NCBI GenBank assembly: GCA_022606135.1
Contig: JABYQN010000001.1
Coordinates: 2,604,001 to 2,668,000 of the forward strand
Direction: 5' to 3'
DNA from: Fomes fomentarius
Taxonomy: Eukaryota > Basidiomycota > Agaricomycetes > Polyporales > Polyporaceae
DNA: 64,000 bases
Both the position numbers and the translations under genes were made by a program. A model generated the notes under the pieces. That model had not been told where the DNA came from, did no database searches, and worked only from the letters and a program-made list of their open reading frames with translations. Below, one piece after another: positions 12,496 through 23,188 of the stretch (the stretch's first letter is position 1; each line of letters starts with the position of its first letter).

Positions 12496-12875
12496 CTTGA
12501 GGCTGTGGTCACTGTCCCGTACTTACAGATGAAGTGCTGAGAGGGACAGGAGGAGACTCTAGAGCCGAGCGAACGAGACAAAACCACAAGAAGCGCTGGA
12601 ATTGGCGATCACACGCGGCAAGCGCCCATATCGAGTGGCAGTCACGCGTTTCAAGCTCGAGTGATGCCAGTGCCCAGCAAACGCAACCTGCGACTCCGAG
12701 AGACCTTATGGCATTTGCCCAGCAGCTCCGGCCACCATTCGAAATGAAATGAGGCGTTCAGTAGTACTAGAATGTGACAGGATGCACGTGGGAGTGACGT
12801 CACGCGCCCGTAGCTGTACGGTCCCAACTTGTGGCACAACCACTGTCCATCTCTCAACTCGTCCCAGTCTCTATC
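12496..12875. promoter_or_regulatory. Divergent promoter with a perfect CRE palindrome
   Basis: This 380-base interval separates the start codons of OGG1 (-) and the lysine-rich protein gene (+). It has no coding potential that I recognise. TGACGTCA, the full palindromic ATF/CREB-type site, lies at 12795-12802, 74 bases before the plus-strand ATG. GCACGTGG is nearby at 12785-12792. Use by either gene is inferred, not shown. Confidence 0.5.
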
Positions 12876-14331
12876 ATGTCTCTCAAAATTAAGATCAAAC
12901 AGACGTTTGTATGTATATGCATACCTTTTTTGCGCAGAGTACAGACTCAATTTTACTTTCCGCAGCCACCAGAGGCAAAGCCCGCCAAGCGACGCATACA
13001 GAGAATTGAATCGGAGGACGAGGACGTGGACCCACCGTCATACGACCCAGATGCCGAAGAGCCACGGTCCAAGAAAGCACGCACCCATAGCGGGGGCGGC
13101 TCAGACGACTCCATAGATGACCGCTTTGGTCCCCCAGCTGAAGAAGAGGACGTAGACATCGATGGTGACATTGAGGATACACGATTCCTTCATCCCAACG
13201 CCTCGCGCTCTATCTCCCCCACTTTACCTAGTGTGAAGCTTAAGCTCCATAACGCTGCTGCCTCGTCTAGCAAGCCTCGCACCAAGGAGAAGGAGGCAAA
13301 ATCCGCGAAGAGTAGCAAGTCCTTAGGGAAGAAGCCGAAGAGGCAGGTCGTCTACACAGACTCAGAGGAGGAATTCGACGACCCGGACGTTGTAGTCACC
13401 GATGATGGTGACTTCGAACCGGAGGAGTATGGGGCGAGCAAGAGGGGTGCAAAGGGAAGGGGCGTGAAGCTGATAATTGGGAAGGGGAAGAAGAAGAGTG
13501 TCAAGAAGGACGAGAAAGGGATCACTTTTAGGGATGAACGTAAGCTCCCTCCTCCATCATCCACCATCGATTCCTCCAGGCGCGGCAAGGTCGACGACGA
13601 CAAGCGTAACAAGTCGGAGGAGGACACGCGTTTCCGAGCTGATTTTCGAGCTGAGAACGATGGGCCTAAGAGTGCCTTCATCGACCCGCTAGACGAACCC
13701 ATCCCGAAGAAGCGCAAACTTCCGCCCATCAAGAAGAACAAGCCTGCAGGAGCGAGCACCACTGGCCCTTCTACTGCTGCCGTCAAGCCTCCAGTTGCTG
13801 CTACGACGGAAAAGAAGGAATCCCTTACCCCCGCCCCTACAAGCAACCAGGTCGGCGTGCGGAAACCGGCGGGGGCGTCGACGGACGTGAATCTGCTCGA
13901 CTCTTCTGTGTATTCGGAGTTGTTCAAGGGCGCGGTATGTTCGCCCACAACATGCACGATGTTGTTCTTCTGACTTTGTGTCGTTAGTCGGGCAGCTCAA
14001 CACCAAATTCGGGCTTGAACCGTAAACAGAAAGAGGAGGAACGTAAGAAAGAGCTGAACAAGATGCGGAACGAGGCGCGTGCCAAGCGGGAGGCAGAAGC
14101 TGTAGGTGCCGCCTCTCCCTATTCTGATTACCACTCGCTCACGAACCTTTATCGCCATAGCGCCATTCCTTCGACTTGCAGGCTTCCCCCGAGAAGATCC
14201 AGCGATACGAGGAATCCCTTCGAACGCGTCGCTCCATGGCGCAATTCCCTAACATCCTCGGAGCTGCGTTCAAAGAGATGTTCGACCGGCACCGAGCACC
14301 ACGAGTTCCTGCAACGGGACCACGCTACTAG
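12876..14331 (+). CDS. Lysine-rich, charged nuclear-type protein of unknown function
   Basis: The start at 12876 gives MSLKIKIKQTF. A 57-base intron (12909-12965, itself open in frame) follows, then about 320 residues of low-complexity acidic/basic sequence. That part holds several nuclear-localisation-like clusters (AKRRIQRIESEDEDVD, GKKPKRQVVYTDSEEEFDD, IPKKRKLPPIKKNKP). The more conserved-looking C-terminal part is DVNLLDSSVYSELFKG, then NRKQKEEERKKELNKMRNEA (helical, charged). It ends IQRYEESLRTRRSMAQFPNI and VPATGPRY before the TAG at 14331. Two further introns are at about 13936-13988 and 14101-14180. The layout, a disordered lysine-rich body plus a short charged helix, resembles chromatin-remodeller accessory subunits such as INO80-type Ies2/PAPA-1 proteins. 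I cannot confirm that match. The shared promoter with OGG1 could fit a chromatin or repair role, by context only. Confidence 0.6.
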
Positions 14332-14441
14332 ATTCTCCCTTAGGCGTAAACGGAGCGTGCCAGTGGCATGCACGCCCTGACCAGTGTGTGTCCATTTTGG
14401 CACCCACGGCCTTGACCATCGACCGCCCCACCCACTACGAA

Positions 14442-14730
14442 ATGCCACAACCCATCCTCGTGCTCGTTCCACGATGCCCACAGACGTTGGTCGTACGACC
14501 ATAGTCTTCTCAGCCTGACCACATCCCCTGTTGTCGCTGCGGCAGCCGTTATCAGCCGTCTGCCCGCAAACCTCTTGAAGTAGACACCGATGGCTACGCC
14601 TGACGTGGATCAGGATCGGGGAATTGCCTGGACGTGTCGTGTGTGGATTCAGGAGGCATTGGTGTGCCACATGTATGCGCATGGATACGTGGTCTGTGAA
14701 GACGTGGACGCTTTCGAAGAGGAGATGTGG
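14442..14730 (+). pseudogene. Truncated relic of the small gene at 18460
   Basis: This stretch is a diverged copy of the intact gene at 18460-19020. Both begin with ATGCCACAACCCAT and share TTGGTCGTACGACC, then ATGGCTACGCCTG(A/G)CGTGG, then GAAGACGTGGACGCTT. Against the intact copy the relic lacks about 160 bases after the first 40. It also lacks about 24 bases before its position 14571. A CAG codon has become TAG at 14581-14583. No long frame remains and the copy ends near the GAGGAGATGTGG shared by both. It sits just after the lysine-rich gene and 227 bases from the stop of the GMC pseudogene. Confidence 0.85.
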
Positions 14731-14956
14731 CTAGCGAAACTTGTTGGGCCCCGCGATACTCAAATCACGTACCCCTGGACCATGATAGCATGTACAGTAA
14801 GTATACGGAATGACCACCATTCAATTGACCTCAGGCTCTTTCGATATTCCTACATCACCAACACCACGACTTCAAGGGTACATTGTCGACTTCTTCACAT
14901 GTGCGGTCACTACAAGACGATGAATAGATACGTAGTACGGACGTTCCAACTGGCGC

Positions 14957-17764
14957 TCACTTCCAGCTCTGCTTGATCATGTCTGCGGCTTTCTCGGCCA
15001 CCGCATACACTGTGGCTTGGATGTGCGCCGCTAGTTCCTATGAGGACGGTTCAAAAAGATCGTTACATAGATACGAAACACGAGAGGGCTTACGATAGGC
15101 AAGATGGAAGCGTCAACCTAGGTAGTATGGACGTAATGAGCGTTGATATCACTAGAGTCATTACCCGTGTTACTCACCACTCGCACGTTGGCCGTGCCGT
15201 ATACCCTCAGTTCCGGATTGACAACACCTCCGTCATCTCGCGGCAACATGGACGCAGCTCCTAGTGGGTGGAAGACGCATCCGCATCCCCTCTTGATATA
15301 CTCGACGAGTGCCTCGTCGGATGCACATTCCTCAGGCGCTGGAGCAACCTGCCGGACCACAGCTGGGGCGAGCGTGTTTGTCTCATAAAGCTTCATCGTG
15401 AACTTCACTAGGGCAACTAGGATCTCGAGATCGACTGGGTTAGAAAAGTAATCTGCAGCATGGTCACCTGTCAGCAAGCAGTTCTTGATCAAAGCCTATT
15501 CGAGGACATACTGGGGTCGATGGCTGGGGGTGCCTTCGGGTCGGCGGAGGCGATGTGAACGGAGCCGCGGGAGAGAGGGTGGCTGACGGAGCAGACCATA
15601 GACGAGTATCGTAACTTGGGAGTAGGTGAAAGGCCAGAACCGAGGAAGAAACCGGGGAATGGAACGATCCTGAAGCACAATCAGCCCCAGGGTGTCACTA
15701 TAATAGCATTCCGAACAAACGTACTCGCCCTCCGGCGAAGATGAATCTGACAGCCACTTCAATTGGATCTCAAGTCGTTTCTTTAACCCAGGAGGAGCGT
15801 CTTGCACCGTTTGGCTGGCCATCTCCCGCTAGCGCTTGATCTGATCCTCCGTTGCGAACGACTTGGTCGGAAGAAGAGAGTATAGGGCGGCTAGAGCAGA
15901 GGTTAGATAACCCTGCTTCGCTTTGCTACAAAAATCGTCAGCAGAACAGTGGCACTTCGATGGTCGATGAAACCCACTATAACTCCATGTATTGAGCAGC
16001 CAACTCGGGCTCCCGGACGTCATCAACGGTCTCGTATTTTGGATCTATCTCATGAATCGTGTGGATGTATGGGTGATCCTGTGCGTTGTCAGCTGTGCAT
16101 CCCATTTGAGCAAGAGTCGACATTACCTCTGAGTCAACGTGAAAGCAATTGCACGCAAGTCAGCTCAGGATACAAAGCCAGAGTTAGTTCATGGTCTCAC
16201 GCAGATTCTCTCCTACACCAGGAAGATCAACAAGGGTATCGATGCCCTGTTTACTGAGGATGTCCTTGTTCCCGATGCCTATTGCACACTTGACAAGACC
16301 GTCCAGTGATCGGCTGACATCTAAAACTTACCTGATAACTCCAGTATCTGTGGGGTCTGGAACACGCCTGTCGGTGATGATGGTCATTCGTGTTCAGGGG
16401 ATCCCCTTCGGTGGACTTACCGGCGCTCACGATGACTTCCTTACGCACTTCCACCTCGTACTTCCGTTCTCCGTTGAGGAATTCGACGCCTGTTGCAACC
16501 AGCGGGCTGGTACCGGAGCGGAAGAGAATTCGGGACGCGATTGAGCCCGTCAAGACAACCAAATTCTTCCTATTGGCGTTCGGTGCGTAGTAGGACTGGG
16601 AGAATGTGAGCATGGATGAGAAACCTGACTATACTTACTCACATTAGCCGCATAGCTGCGGATGCAGTCCTAGCGTCGACTGTGCAGAAAACGGTTGATG
16701 TACCCGTGGTGTTTCCCTTGCTCTGTGACATTTTTATTGAGCGGCGTCAACGCTGATAATGCAGGAAGTATCTTACCGAATCAAAATTCTGCGGGACTAC
16801 TAATTCCTCCAGACCGTTGATGATTGGAACATGGAAAGAAGAGATGTGCGTAGGGTATGCCTTTACAAGAGGACCTGAGTCTCCATGCCATTCAGGGTCA
16901 GGTTGGATGAGCTTGGGCGAGTCTGAGGGAAGGTTAGTGGGAAGCGGGAGCGTTGTTTCCGACTATTCGTCCCATGTTGGTGAGTCGAGTAAGGAGTCGT
17001 ACAGAATGCGACGCGAACATACCTTCTTGAAATACTTGAGAAACCCCTCCCAATTCCAACCTGTGTTTCCGAGACCTTCTATGGCTGTTAATTGGTTGAA
17101 CCGTTAGATTGCATTCGTTTGGACAGGTTCATGAGGGCGCTGGCTGTATGCTCACCGTTATATTCGTCGGCTGACCCGCTAACGACGACGTGAGTCATGG
17201 AGCACACAATGGCACACATTCACAGTTCGTACCGACTAAGACCTAGGAGATTGATCTGTAACGAGGTGGGCGAGCCGCCGCGCACATGCAAGGACGAATC
17301 GCACGAACTGTACGCACCATCGATGAGCCTCCGAGACCTTTGCCCCTGCTCTATCGTTAGTATCATTTGTTCCCCTGGCACTGAGGGATCTCTAACCGTG
17401 GTTGGTAAATCGGCCGATTGTTGGCATGATTCTGCGGAACAGACATGAAAGCCCAATCGTATTGGGGGTTCCCGAGTGTGGATCCAGCCATGCCTGATCA
17501 ATAGATCAGTGAATTTCGTATATAGAGTTCGGACTGAAGCATACCAGGAATGCTGATACCGTCGACGTCAGGGTGCCATTCACCGGCTTCAATGACCCGA
17601 CAGTGACATCTGGCTTCTCTGTGAGTCTGGTTGGGTACGCTCAATGATACGGCATGGTAACAGTGGTGAGAGGGGACTAACCGAGCCGCGACGACCAGGC
17701 CAGCAGTACCACCACCGACGATGACATAGTCGAACACGCAGGAGCTGAACTCTTCGGGTGTCAT
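14957..17764 (-). pseudogene. GMC oxidoreductase (aryl-alcohol-oxidase-like), recently disabled
   Basis: Almost every exon of a FAD-dependent GMC oxidoreductase can be read from the minus strand. They include MTPEEFSS and FDYVIVGGGTAGLVVAAR (FAD-binding loop), VIEAGEWHPDVDGISIPG, RGKGLGGSSM and GNTGWNWEGFLKYFKK. YYAPNANRKNLVVLTG, VRKEVIVSAG, QTPQILELSGIGNKDILSKQ and VDLPGVGENLR follow. The 3' exons read FHPLGAASMLPRDDGGVV, VDASILPIELAAHIQATVYA and EKAADMIKQSWK, with the stop at 14957. Catalytic His positions (FHPLG and AAHIQA) are kept. Three lesions break it: a one-base loss near 17596-17599 (between TEKPDVTV and VIEAGE), a one-base loss near 16660 (between VDARTA and RSYAAN), and an in-frame TAG at 15829-15831. 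There is no N-terminal signal peptide, unlike the paralogue at 26202. If the lesions are base errors it would be a working intracellular-type enzyme. Confidence 0.8.
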
Positions 17765-18459
17765 GACCAAGTACGGAGAGGGATAATGCTTGTGGATGGA
17801 CCGCCGCCGGCGGGTCTTTTGGGAGGGATACTTATGGCATGCAGACTGGGACGCTCTAGTGATGAAGCTTCACCAGCACCCTCGAGTACGTCAAGCCATG
17901 GCCCATTAACGCGAACGCCCAGCGCCCGACGCCCACTTGACCACAGGTGGCACTGGAGGTGCTGGCGACCGCATCTTAGCTTGCGCCGACCGATCAGAAT
18001 GGTACCACCCTGGTCAGCTATTGAATGGAAGCTCCAGAATACACTCCGCAATCTCACTGCGCGCACCTAAGGAACCCGCCGGTAGGCTCATGTACTAGTA
18101 CATAAGTTGCCCACGCCCGTTCAACGACTCGGAGCGTGCGTTGCTGTACAGCTCGCCGTGTCGAGGGTGATGATTGACTGCGAAAGCGCCAGTTTGACAT
18201 CGTCCCTGGGCATCCATAGATATCAGTCGAGCTTGGACGCTGTCAGTTAACGTCATAGTACTTACTTACTGCCGACTTGTCATGCGTCACGCCCCAATTT
18301 GGCCCTTGTCACACGTCACAGTGACCTGCGCCCCAGAGGTGGACCTCTCTCACCAGTCACACCATGGTCCACGCCATTTGGCAGTGTCACGCGTCACAGG
18401 GACGAACCAGAGTGCAGCACTGGCCAGATGTCGAGCGACTGCACCACCACTAATACGAA
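17765..18459. other. Gene-free interval between GMC pseudogene and small gene
   Basis: About 700 bases between the divergent 5' ends of the GMC pseudogene and the gene at 18460. No protein was recognised on either strand. The right half holds a spaced 13-base repeat, listed separately. It is probably the former shared promoter region. Confidence 0.4.
18278..18397. repeat. Three copies of a TGTCAYRCGTCAC repeat
   Basis: TGTCATGCGTCAC at 18278-18290, TGTCACACGTCAC at 18307-18319 and TGTCACGCGTCAC at 18385-18397 differ only at the two central positions. All three lie 60-180 bases upstream of the intact small gene at 18460. Each contains CGTCA, the half site of bZIP/CREB-type factors. Operator function is inferred. 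Confidence 0.6.
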
Positions 18460-19020
18460 ATGCCACAACCCATACTCTCGCCCGTGCCACGATACCCAGA
18501 TATCATCATCGCCTTGGACCTCATGAGCACGACGCCACCGAGGTTCCACTGGTTCATCTTCGTGCCCAATGATCCTGCGACAAACGCAGCGTCAGCTAAC
18601 TCTTCGTACGCAGGCACAAAGCTGCATGCTGTGACGAACGGCCTGCAGGGCGACGACAGGCGTTGGTCGTACGACCGCAGTCCTCTCAGCCTCGCCACAT
18701 CACCCGCTGTCGCTGCGGCTGCCGTCATCAGCCGTCTGCCCGCAAACAAGGGCGTGGATGACCTGGATGCGCTCCTGAAGCAGATACCGATGGCTACGCC
18801 TGGCGTGGATCGGGACCGGGAACCTGCCTGGACGTGTCGGGTGTGGATTCGGGAGGCAGTGCGCCGCATGCATGCGCACGGATACGTTGTCTGTGAAGAC
18901 GTGGACGCTTTGGAAGAGGAGATGTGGACGTATGGGAGGAGGGCGGCGGCGATGATCGAGGAAGATACCTTCTCTGTTGCAACTCTGCATACTGCTGTGA
19001 ACGCCCGTGGACCGACATGA
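18460..19020 (+). CDS. Small uncharacterised fungal protein (DUF6914-like), intact copy
   Basis: Single-exon gene of 186 residues starting MPQPILSPVPRYPDIIIAL. No signal peptide or membrane segment. Recognisable blocks are RFHWFIFVPNDP, GTKLHAVTNGLQGDDRRWSY, LDALLKQIPMATPG, PAWTCRVWIREAVRRMHAHG and EDVDALEEEMWTYGRR. The pattern is an N-terminal FHW..FVP strand, a central ...HAVTNG...W, LD..L..IP, then WTCR.W+.EA. It resembles a family of small fungal proteins of unknown function that I associate with DUF6914, from memory and unverified. A broken paralogue is at 14442-14730. Lack of introns and the neighbouring GMC genes suggest lineage-specific duplication. I assign no function. Confidence 0.75.
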   Translation: MPQPILSPVPRYPDIIIALDLMSTTPPRFHWFIFVPNDPATNAASANSSYAGTKLHAVTNGLQGDDRRWSYDRSPLSLATSPAVAAAAVISRLPANKGVDDLDALLKQIPMATPGVDRDREPAWTCRVWIREAVRRMHAHGYVVCEDVDALEEEMWTYGRRAAAMIEEDTFSVATLHTAVNARGPT

Positions 19021-19435
19021 TCGGTGCGCTACATCTTCATGAAACGATTAATGTCTACTATATTACTGTCGCCCAGCGCTACAATTGAATTAGATGATTG
19101 TCCAAGGTAAGGAACGAAAGGGGCACATCAAAGGCCCAAAAGTATAGCTACAGTGGTGCAATTATGGAAAATCCTTTATCTCAGGACGGTTGCTGCCAGC
19201 AGAAACCGTTGTTAGAGGTGAGTCACCAAGCTACCGGTGAAAGTACTCACATATGCGCAAGCTTGGGGCTAGAGTGGATTCGATCAGCGACAATATAACA
19301 GTAAGTGGTGGAAGGTGCTTACATCCATTAGTGCTTGCTGCGAAAGTGCGATTGGGTGTGTGAGTATGAGATTGGAAGACGTCAATGAGGCCTGTGCTCA
19401 CCTCTGTTCATGCTCGCTACTCAAGTGCAAGTCGA

Positions 19436-21079
19436 TCAATCGCGAGGTATCAAACAATGGACAACCGAAATATACTCACACCTGGGAGTAGTCTTGGGAG
19501 TAGGAGTAGACTTGCTACTGGTAGGGATTTGTAGCTTGCTGTCCTCGTCGACGTCAAACTGGAGCTGATTGTCGGGGAAGGCTTCAATGACGGGCGTCTT
19601 GAACGAAACGAGCTCGTGTTCGTTCTCCCGTGGGCTGCTGGCGTGGGCGCTGCCGCCGTCGATGTTTGCGGTGCCGATGACCCATTGCAGAGGTGGACTG
19701 AAGTTCGTTCCATCGCCTCTCATCATCATCATGCGCATCCGCGCACGGTTGTGGATGTGCATCATTAGGCTGTTCGTATACACCTTTGTGAGGACGAGTG
19801 CTCTAGGGAAATATTCTCAGCACGAGCACTGGAATGACGGGAGGATTGGTAGAACTCACGGCATGATGTGCAGGTTGTTGTGCTTGAAGCCGACGAACAG
19901 TATGAGGTCGAGACAAGCGACTGACGCTGTCAGACTACCTGTCTCTACAGTCAGACGGATCAGACGGGCGAGCAAGGCATCGGACGCCAAGCCCTGCCTT
20001 CCTCTCATTAGCTGCCCGTGTTACGCGACAAGTCAGTTCCAGGTTACTCCAGCGTATGCGGATAGTACTAGCACGTACAAAGTACAGCATGCAACCTGCG
20101 ATCAGTATGTCGCATGTTGCGCTACCCACTAGCCATACGATTGACGATGGCAACGTCTCCTCCTGCAAGCGACTGTTATCGTCAAGCATATGGCTCTTAT
20201 TACTCGTTTCAGAAAGACCATAAGACAATAGTACCACGAAGGGAACGCACCCTGACACCAGAAACGATGGCTGCACAACCCTGCGTAAGCGCGACCTATA
20301 GGGACTGAGGTTACGATGGATCTCTCTGCCGATCAGGACGCATAGACGCACGAAGGAAATGAACGCGGCCAACGTTGCCGACGTGCTCAGCACGTAGATT
20401 CTCCAGGAGAAGTAGCACTGCACGATAGCCGAGACTGCATCACTCCGGCAACCTACTAGTTAGCGTGGGTTCTCAAAAGGCCGCTACACCTGAACGCACC
20501 AATCCCGGTGATCATCTGTGAATCAATCCACTGATAGTGCACCTTGGTCAGCGCGTCGATATCGCCCCAGCCCTCGCCTAAAACCTTATAGGCGTCGTGG
20601 CTAGCCAAGATAACCTGGATGCATTCTACAATGTAGAGCGTGTATACTAGATACATACGGGCAGAAGTCAGGACATAGGCTTCGCGAACCGACGATGGAC
20701 CAGGACTCAACTGAGAACTTTCAAACGAGTGGGATCTGTAGGGAATGCCAAGTGATAGAAGTCTAGAGGAATATCCGCCGATATTGTCAGCGGCAGACTG
20801 AACTGGTAGATCACTTGCGCCGGATACTACTCACAAACTTGAATAGTCAGAATGCCGAAAAGACCGTAGTTAAACAGGTGTCCGAAAAGCTAGCCACGCG
20901 TCAGCACACGATGTTCGTGAATCGTAATCATCACAGACTAGCTAGTTCGCACATGGCTCTACTCACTTGAGGGCCAGCCCTAGATTTTATACATACATAG
21001 TAAGCGAAGAACCCGTTATACTAGAGTACCACATCGCTCACAATAAAGCAACATCCGCCGGGATGTCGAGTACTGGCAT
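19436..21079 (-). CDS. DUF6534-type seven-helix membrane protein
   Basis: Multi-exon membrane protein. Spliced from ATG 21079 it reads MPVLDIPADVALLAGPQLFG, HLFNYGLFGILTIQ, DFYHLAFPTDPTRLKVL and VYTLYIVECIQVILASHDAY. GEGWGDIDALTKVHYQWIDS, QCYFSWRIYVLS, SATLAAFISFVRL and ATCDILIAGCMLYFV follow. The family-typical end of the core is RLIRLTVETGSLTAS, VACLDLILFVGFKHN, NLHIMP and VYTNSLMMHIHNRARM. This is the order of the basidiomycete DUF6534 family: seven hydrophobic helices, a conserved (D/H)ILIAGCL-like motif and a variable cytoplasmic tail. The tail here is acidic and Ser/Pro-rich (HELVSFKTPVIEAF). Two tiny 5' exons were needed to join the N terminus. The stop at 19436 assumes no further splicing; a tail exon ending near 19328 is an alternative. 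Function is unknown; these proteins are often expanded in mushrooms. Confidence 0.8.
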
Positions 21080-21759
21080 ACTCAGTATGCAGACGAAGCG
21101 GGGGCGACGAAGAAAAGCGAAGGACCGGGGGAGTTGCATCAACGCGGATGTCTCTTGAAAGGACTTTCCATGTTTTTTTCTGCGGCGCCGGGTATGGCGT
21201 GCCTGGAGTTGCTGTGCGCCAGTGTGCGCCCATGCGAAGATGCCGTAGAAGGTTGATAGCCTGGCGGTTTAGCGACCTCGCGAGGCTGCTAGGCTAAGTT
21301 GCCCTGAAGTTACCAAAGCGCCGGGCTCTCGCTCCAAGGAATGAGATCGCCCTGGACAGACGCTGAAAGCAACCTAACATTATGGCTCCGATGATTCGCA
21401 TAAACACCACTCTAAGCCGGGAGGTGTAATTCGCACGTAATCTACCACAGCCTGCCAGTGCAGACGTTGGACTCACAGTGCACGGGAGATAGTATGCATA
21501 ATCAGACCCGCAAATCTGAGGAACATCGAGAATGTATGCCTAAACAAACTCACTCATGATGATAGGCGATTCTGTTTTACCTTCTCGACTTCGCCGGCAA
21601 TTCGTGGACTAGGCCAATTTCAGCATATGTACTTGCGTCAGTCGACTTTCAGAGTTTCAAGTCTCCGCCCACGGAACTGGGATAGTCGTACGACTGGATC
21701 CCAGACCGCCGACTCCCCTAAGCTTAGTGATCACGACGAGGCTTACTGAGGTATCATGA
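21080..21759. other. Gene-free interval
   Basis: No gene was recognised here on either strand. It separates the 5' end of the DUF6534 gene from the 3' end of the GMC relic. Confidence 0.4.
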
Positions 21760-22789
21760 ACAGGATGGAGGCGTCAACCTAAAGGCGTGTGTAACGAGCA
21801 ACAGTAACAGGCGCGATTCCATGTGCTACTTACCACTCGCACCTTGGCTGTGTCGTACACCCTCGATTCTAGGCTCACGACACCTCCATCCTCACGGGGC
21901 AATTTGGCCGCTGTCCCTACAGGGTGGAAGGACCATCCGTCCTTGATTCAGTTCGTCCGAGGACCGTGGCGCGTTCAGCATGAACGTGTGGCTGGTGGGT
22001 GCTATTGGGAAGTACTGGTCGGGGTTGAGATAAACGCCACTCTCTTGACCACGTTGATGCAGTTGTCATGAAGCACCGGGAGCGAGCCACATAACCTTCT
22101 ATAGCGCCCCAGTTTCCGTCCAGAGTCGTCCTGTCGCACGAAGCTTAAATCCCAGACGAGGTTGTCCTTCTGTATGTATGTACGCTCTGTCACCACTTGT
22201 CCGAATATATTATCAGCGGTCTCTTCTTGCAGAGCGGGCACCTCACCCACGCTGACAATGGCCTCCCGCCGCACCTGAGAGTCGTGCCCCTTGTTCGTGC
22301 TGAGAAACTCCGCACTCCCCGCGAATAAAGGATTAGCTACACAATCGAAGAGGATGCCAGACACAGTCGGATCGGGGGAACGCGCACCATGGATGAGGGA
22401 TACCACGAGATATTCAACCCTACGAAATTAAGGAGTGCACGTACCGTAGTCGAAAGATTGAACGGTTGTTGGCATGTCTCCGCGGGGCGGACCGTGACAT
22501 GGAACCGATAGACGATCCACCCAGGCCCGACTAATACAAGTCAACACTGCAAGTATACCGTATACCAGGTATGCATTTGACACCGTTAACATCGTGATGC
22601 CATTCGCCGACTTCGATGACGCCGGCCGTTGCGTCCGCATTCTCGATTCTGTGTTGCGTGTGCTCAGAACGCGATCATTCGCACATCGATGAGAACATGG
22701 CTCACCGAGCGGAGGCCAGCAATCCCACCTCCGATAACGATGATGAAGATATTGTCTAAAACATGGAAACTGAAGTCTTCGGGTAACAT
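21760..22789 (-). pseudogene. Decayed GMC oxidoreductase relic
   Basis: Fragments of a GMC oxidoreductase related to the pseudogene at 14957-17764. The 5' end reads MLPEDFSFHVLDNIF and VIGGGIAGLRS (compare MTPEEFSS...VIVGGGTAGL). The middle reads FAGSAEFLSTN and VRREAIVSVGE (compare VEFLNGERK, VRKEVIVSAG). The 3' part near 21770-21950 matches the other copy at the DNA level, in the exon that ends before the terminal VDAS exon. It carries SRVYDTAKVRV where the other has LRVYGTANVRV. Large central segments are missing and no continuous frame can be assembled. It has the same orientation as the other broken copy. Confidence 0.75.
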
Positions 22790-23188
22790 AATCTGCGCAG
22801 AAAGTCATTGTTTCAGCCGTTGGTATTTGCATGCGAGAGAAATAAAGATGCAATGTTGGAATGCAAGAAGGGTCGCTGCGGCACCAGGCTTAACAGAAGA
22901 CGATGGTTGCGATAAGTACTGACTGTCCTGAGACGCTGAATGATGATGTGGGGCGGCGCAGGACGGCCAACATGAGACGACTCGTGTATGACAGAAATTC
23001 TTGTGATGTATCAAGAGGGTCTACTGTGCACACTTCGGCCGGTTGCAACTTGCACCTGCGTAACGAAGACTCGCCCGCGGACATATGCCAGAAGGACAAC
23101 TTGACAACTTTCAATGTCTACTCGGCAATCAGTAGCTTGATTCTGTAGATTCTGACGCTGCCACTCGACCCTCCTCGCACAAGAACGG
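22790..23188. other. Intergenic, no gene seen
   Basis: About 400 bases between the GMC relic start and the stop of the cyclin-D1-binding-protein-like gene. Nothing recognisable on either strand. Confidence 0.4.

Noticed and set aside
15496..15831. In-frame TAG of the GMC pseudogene explained by an intron
   Set aside because: I tried to splice out 15829-15831, but conserved sequence continues on both sides (DQIK and APPGLKKRLE) with no fitting GT...AG pair.
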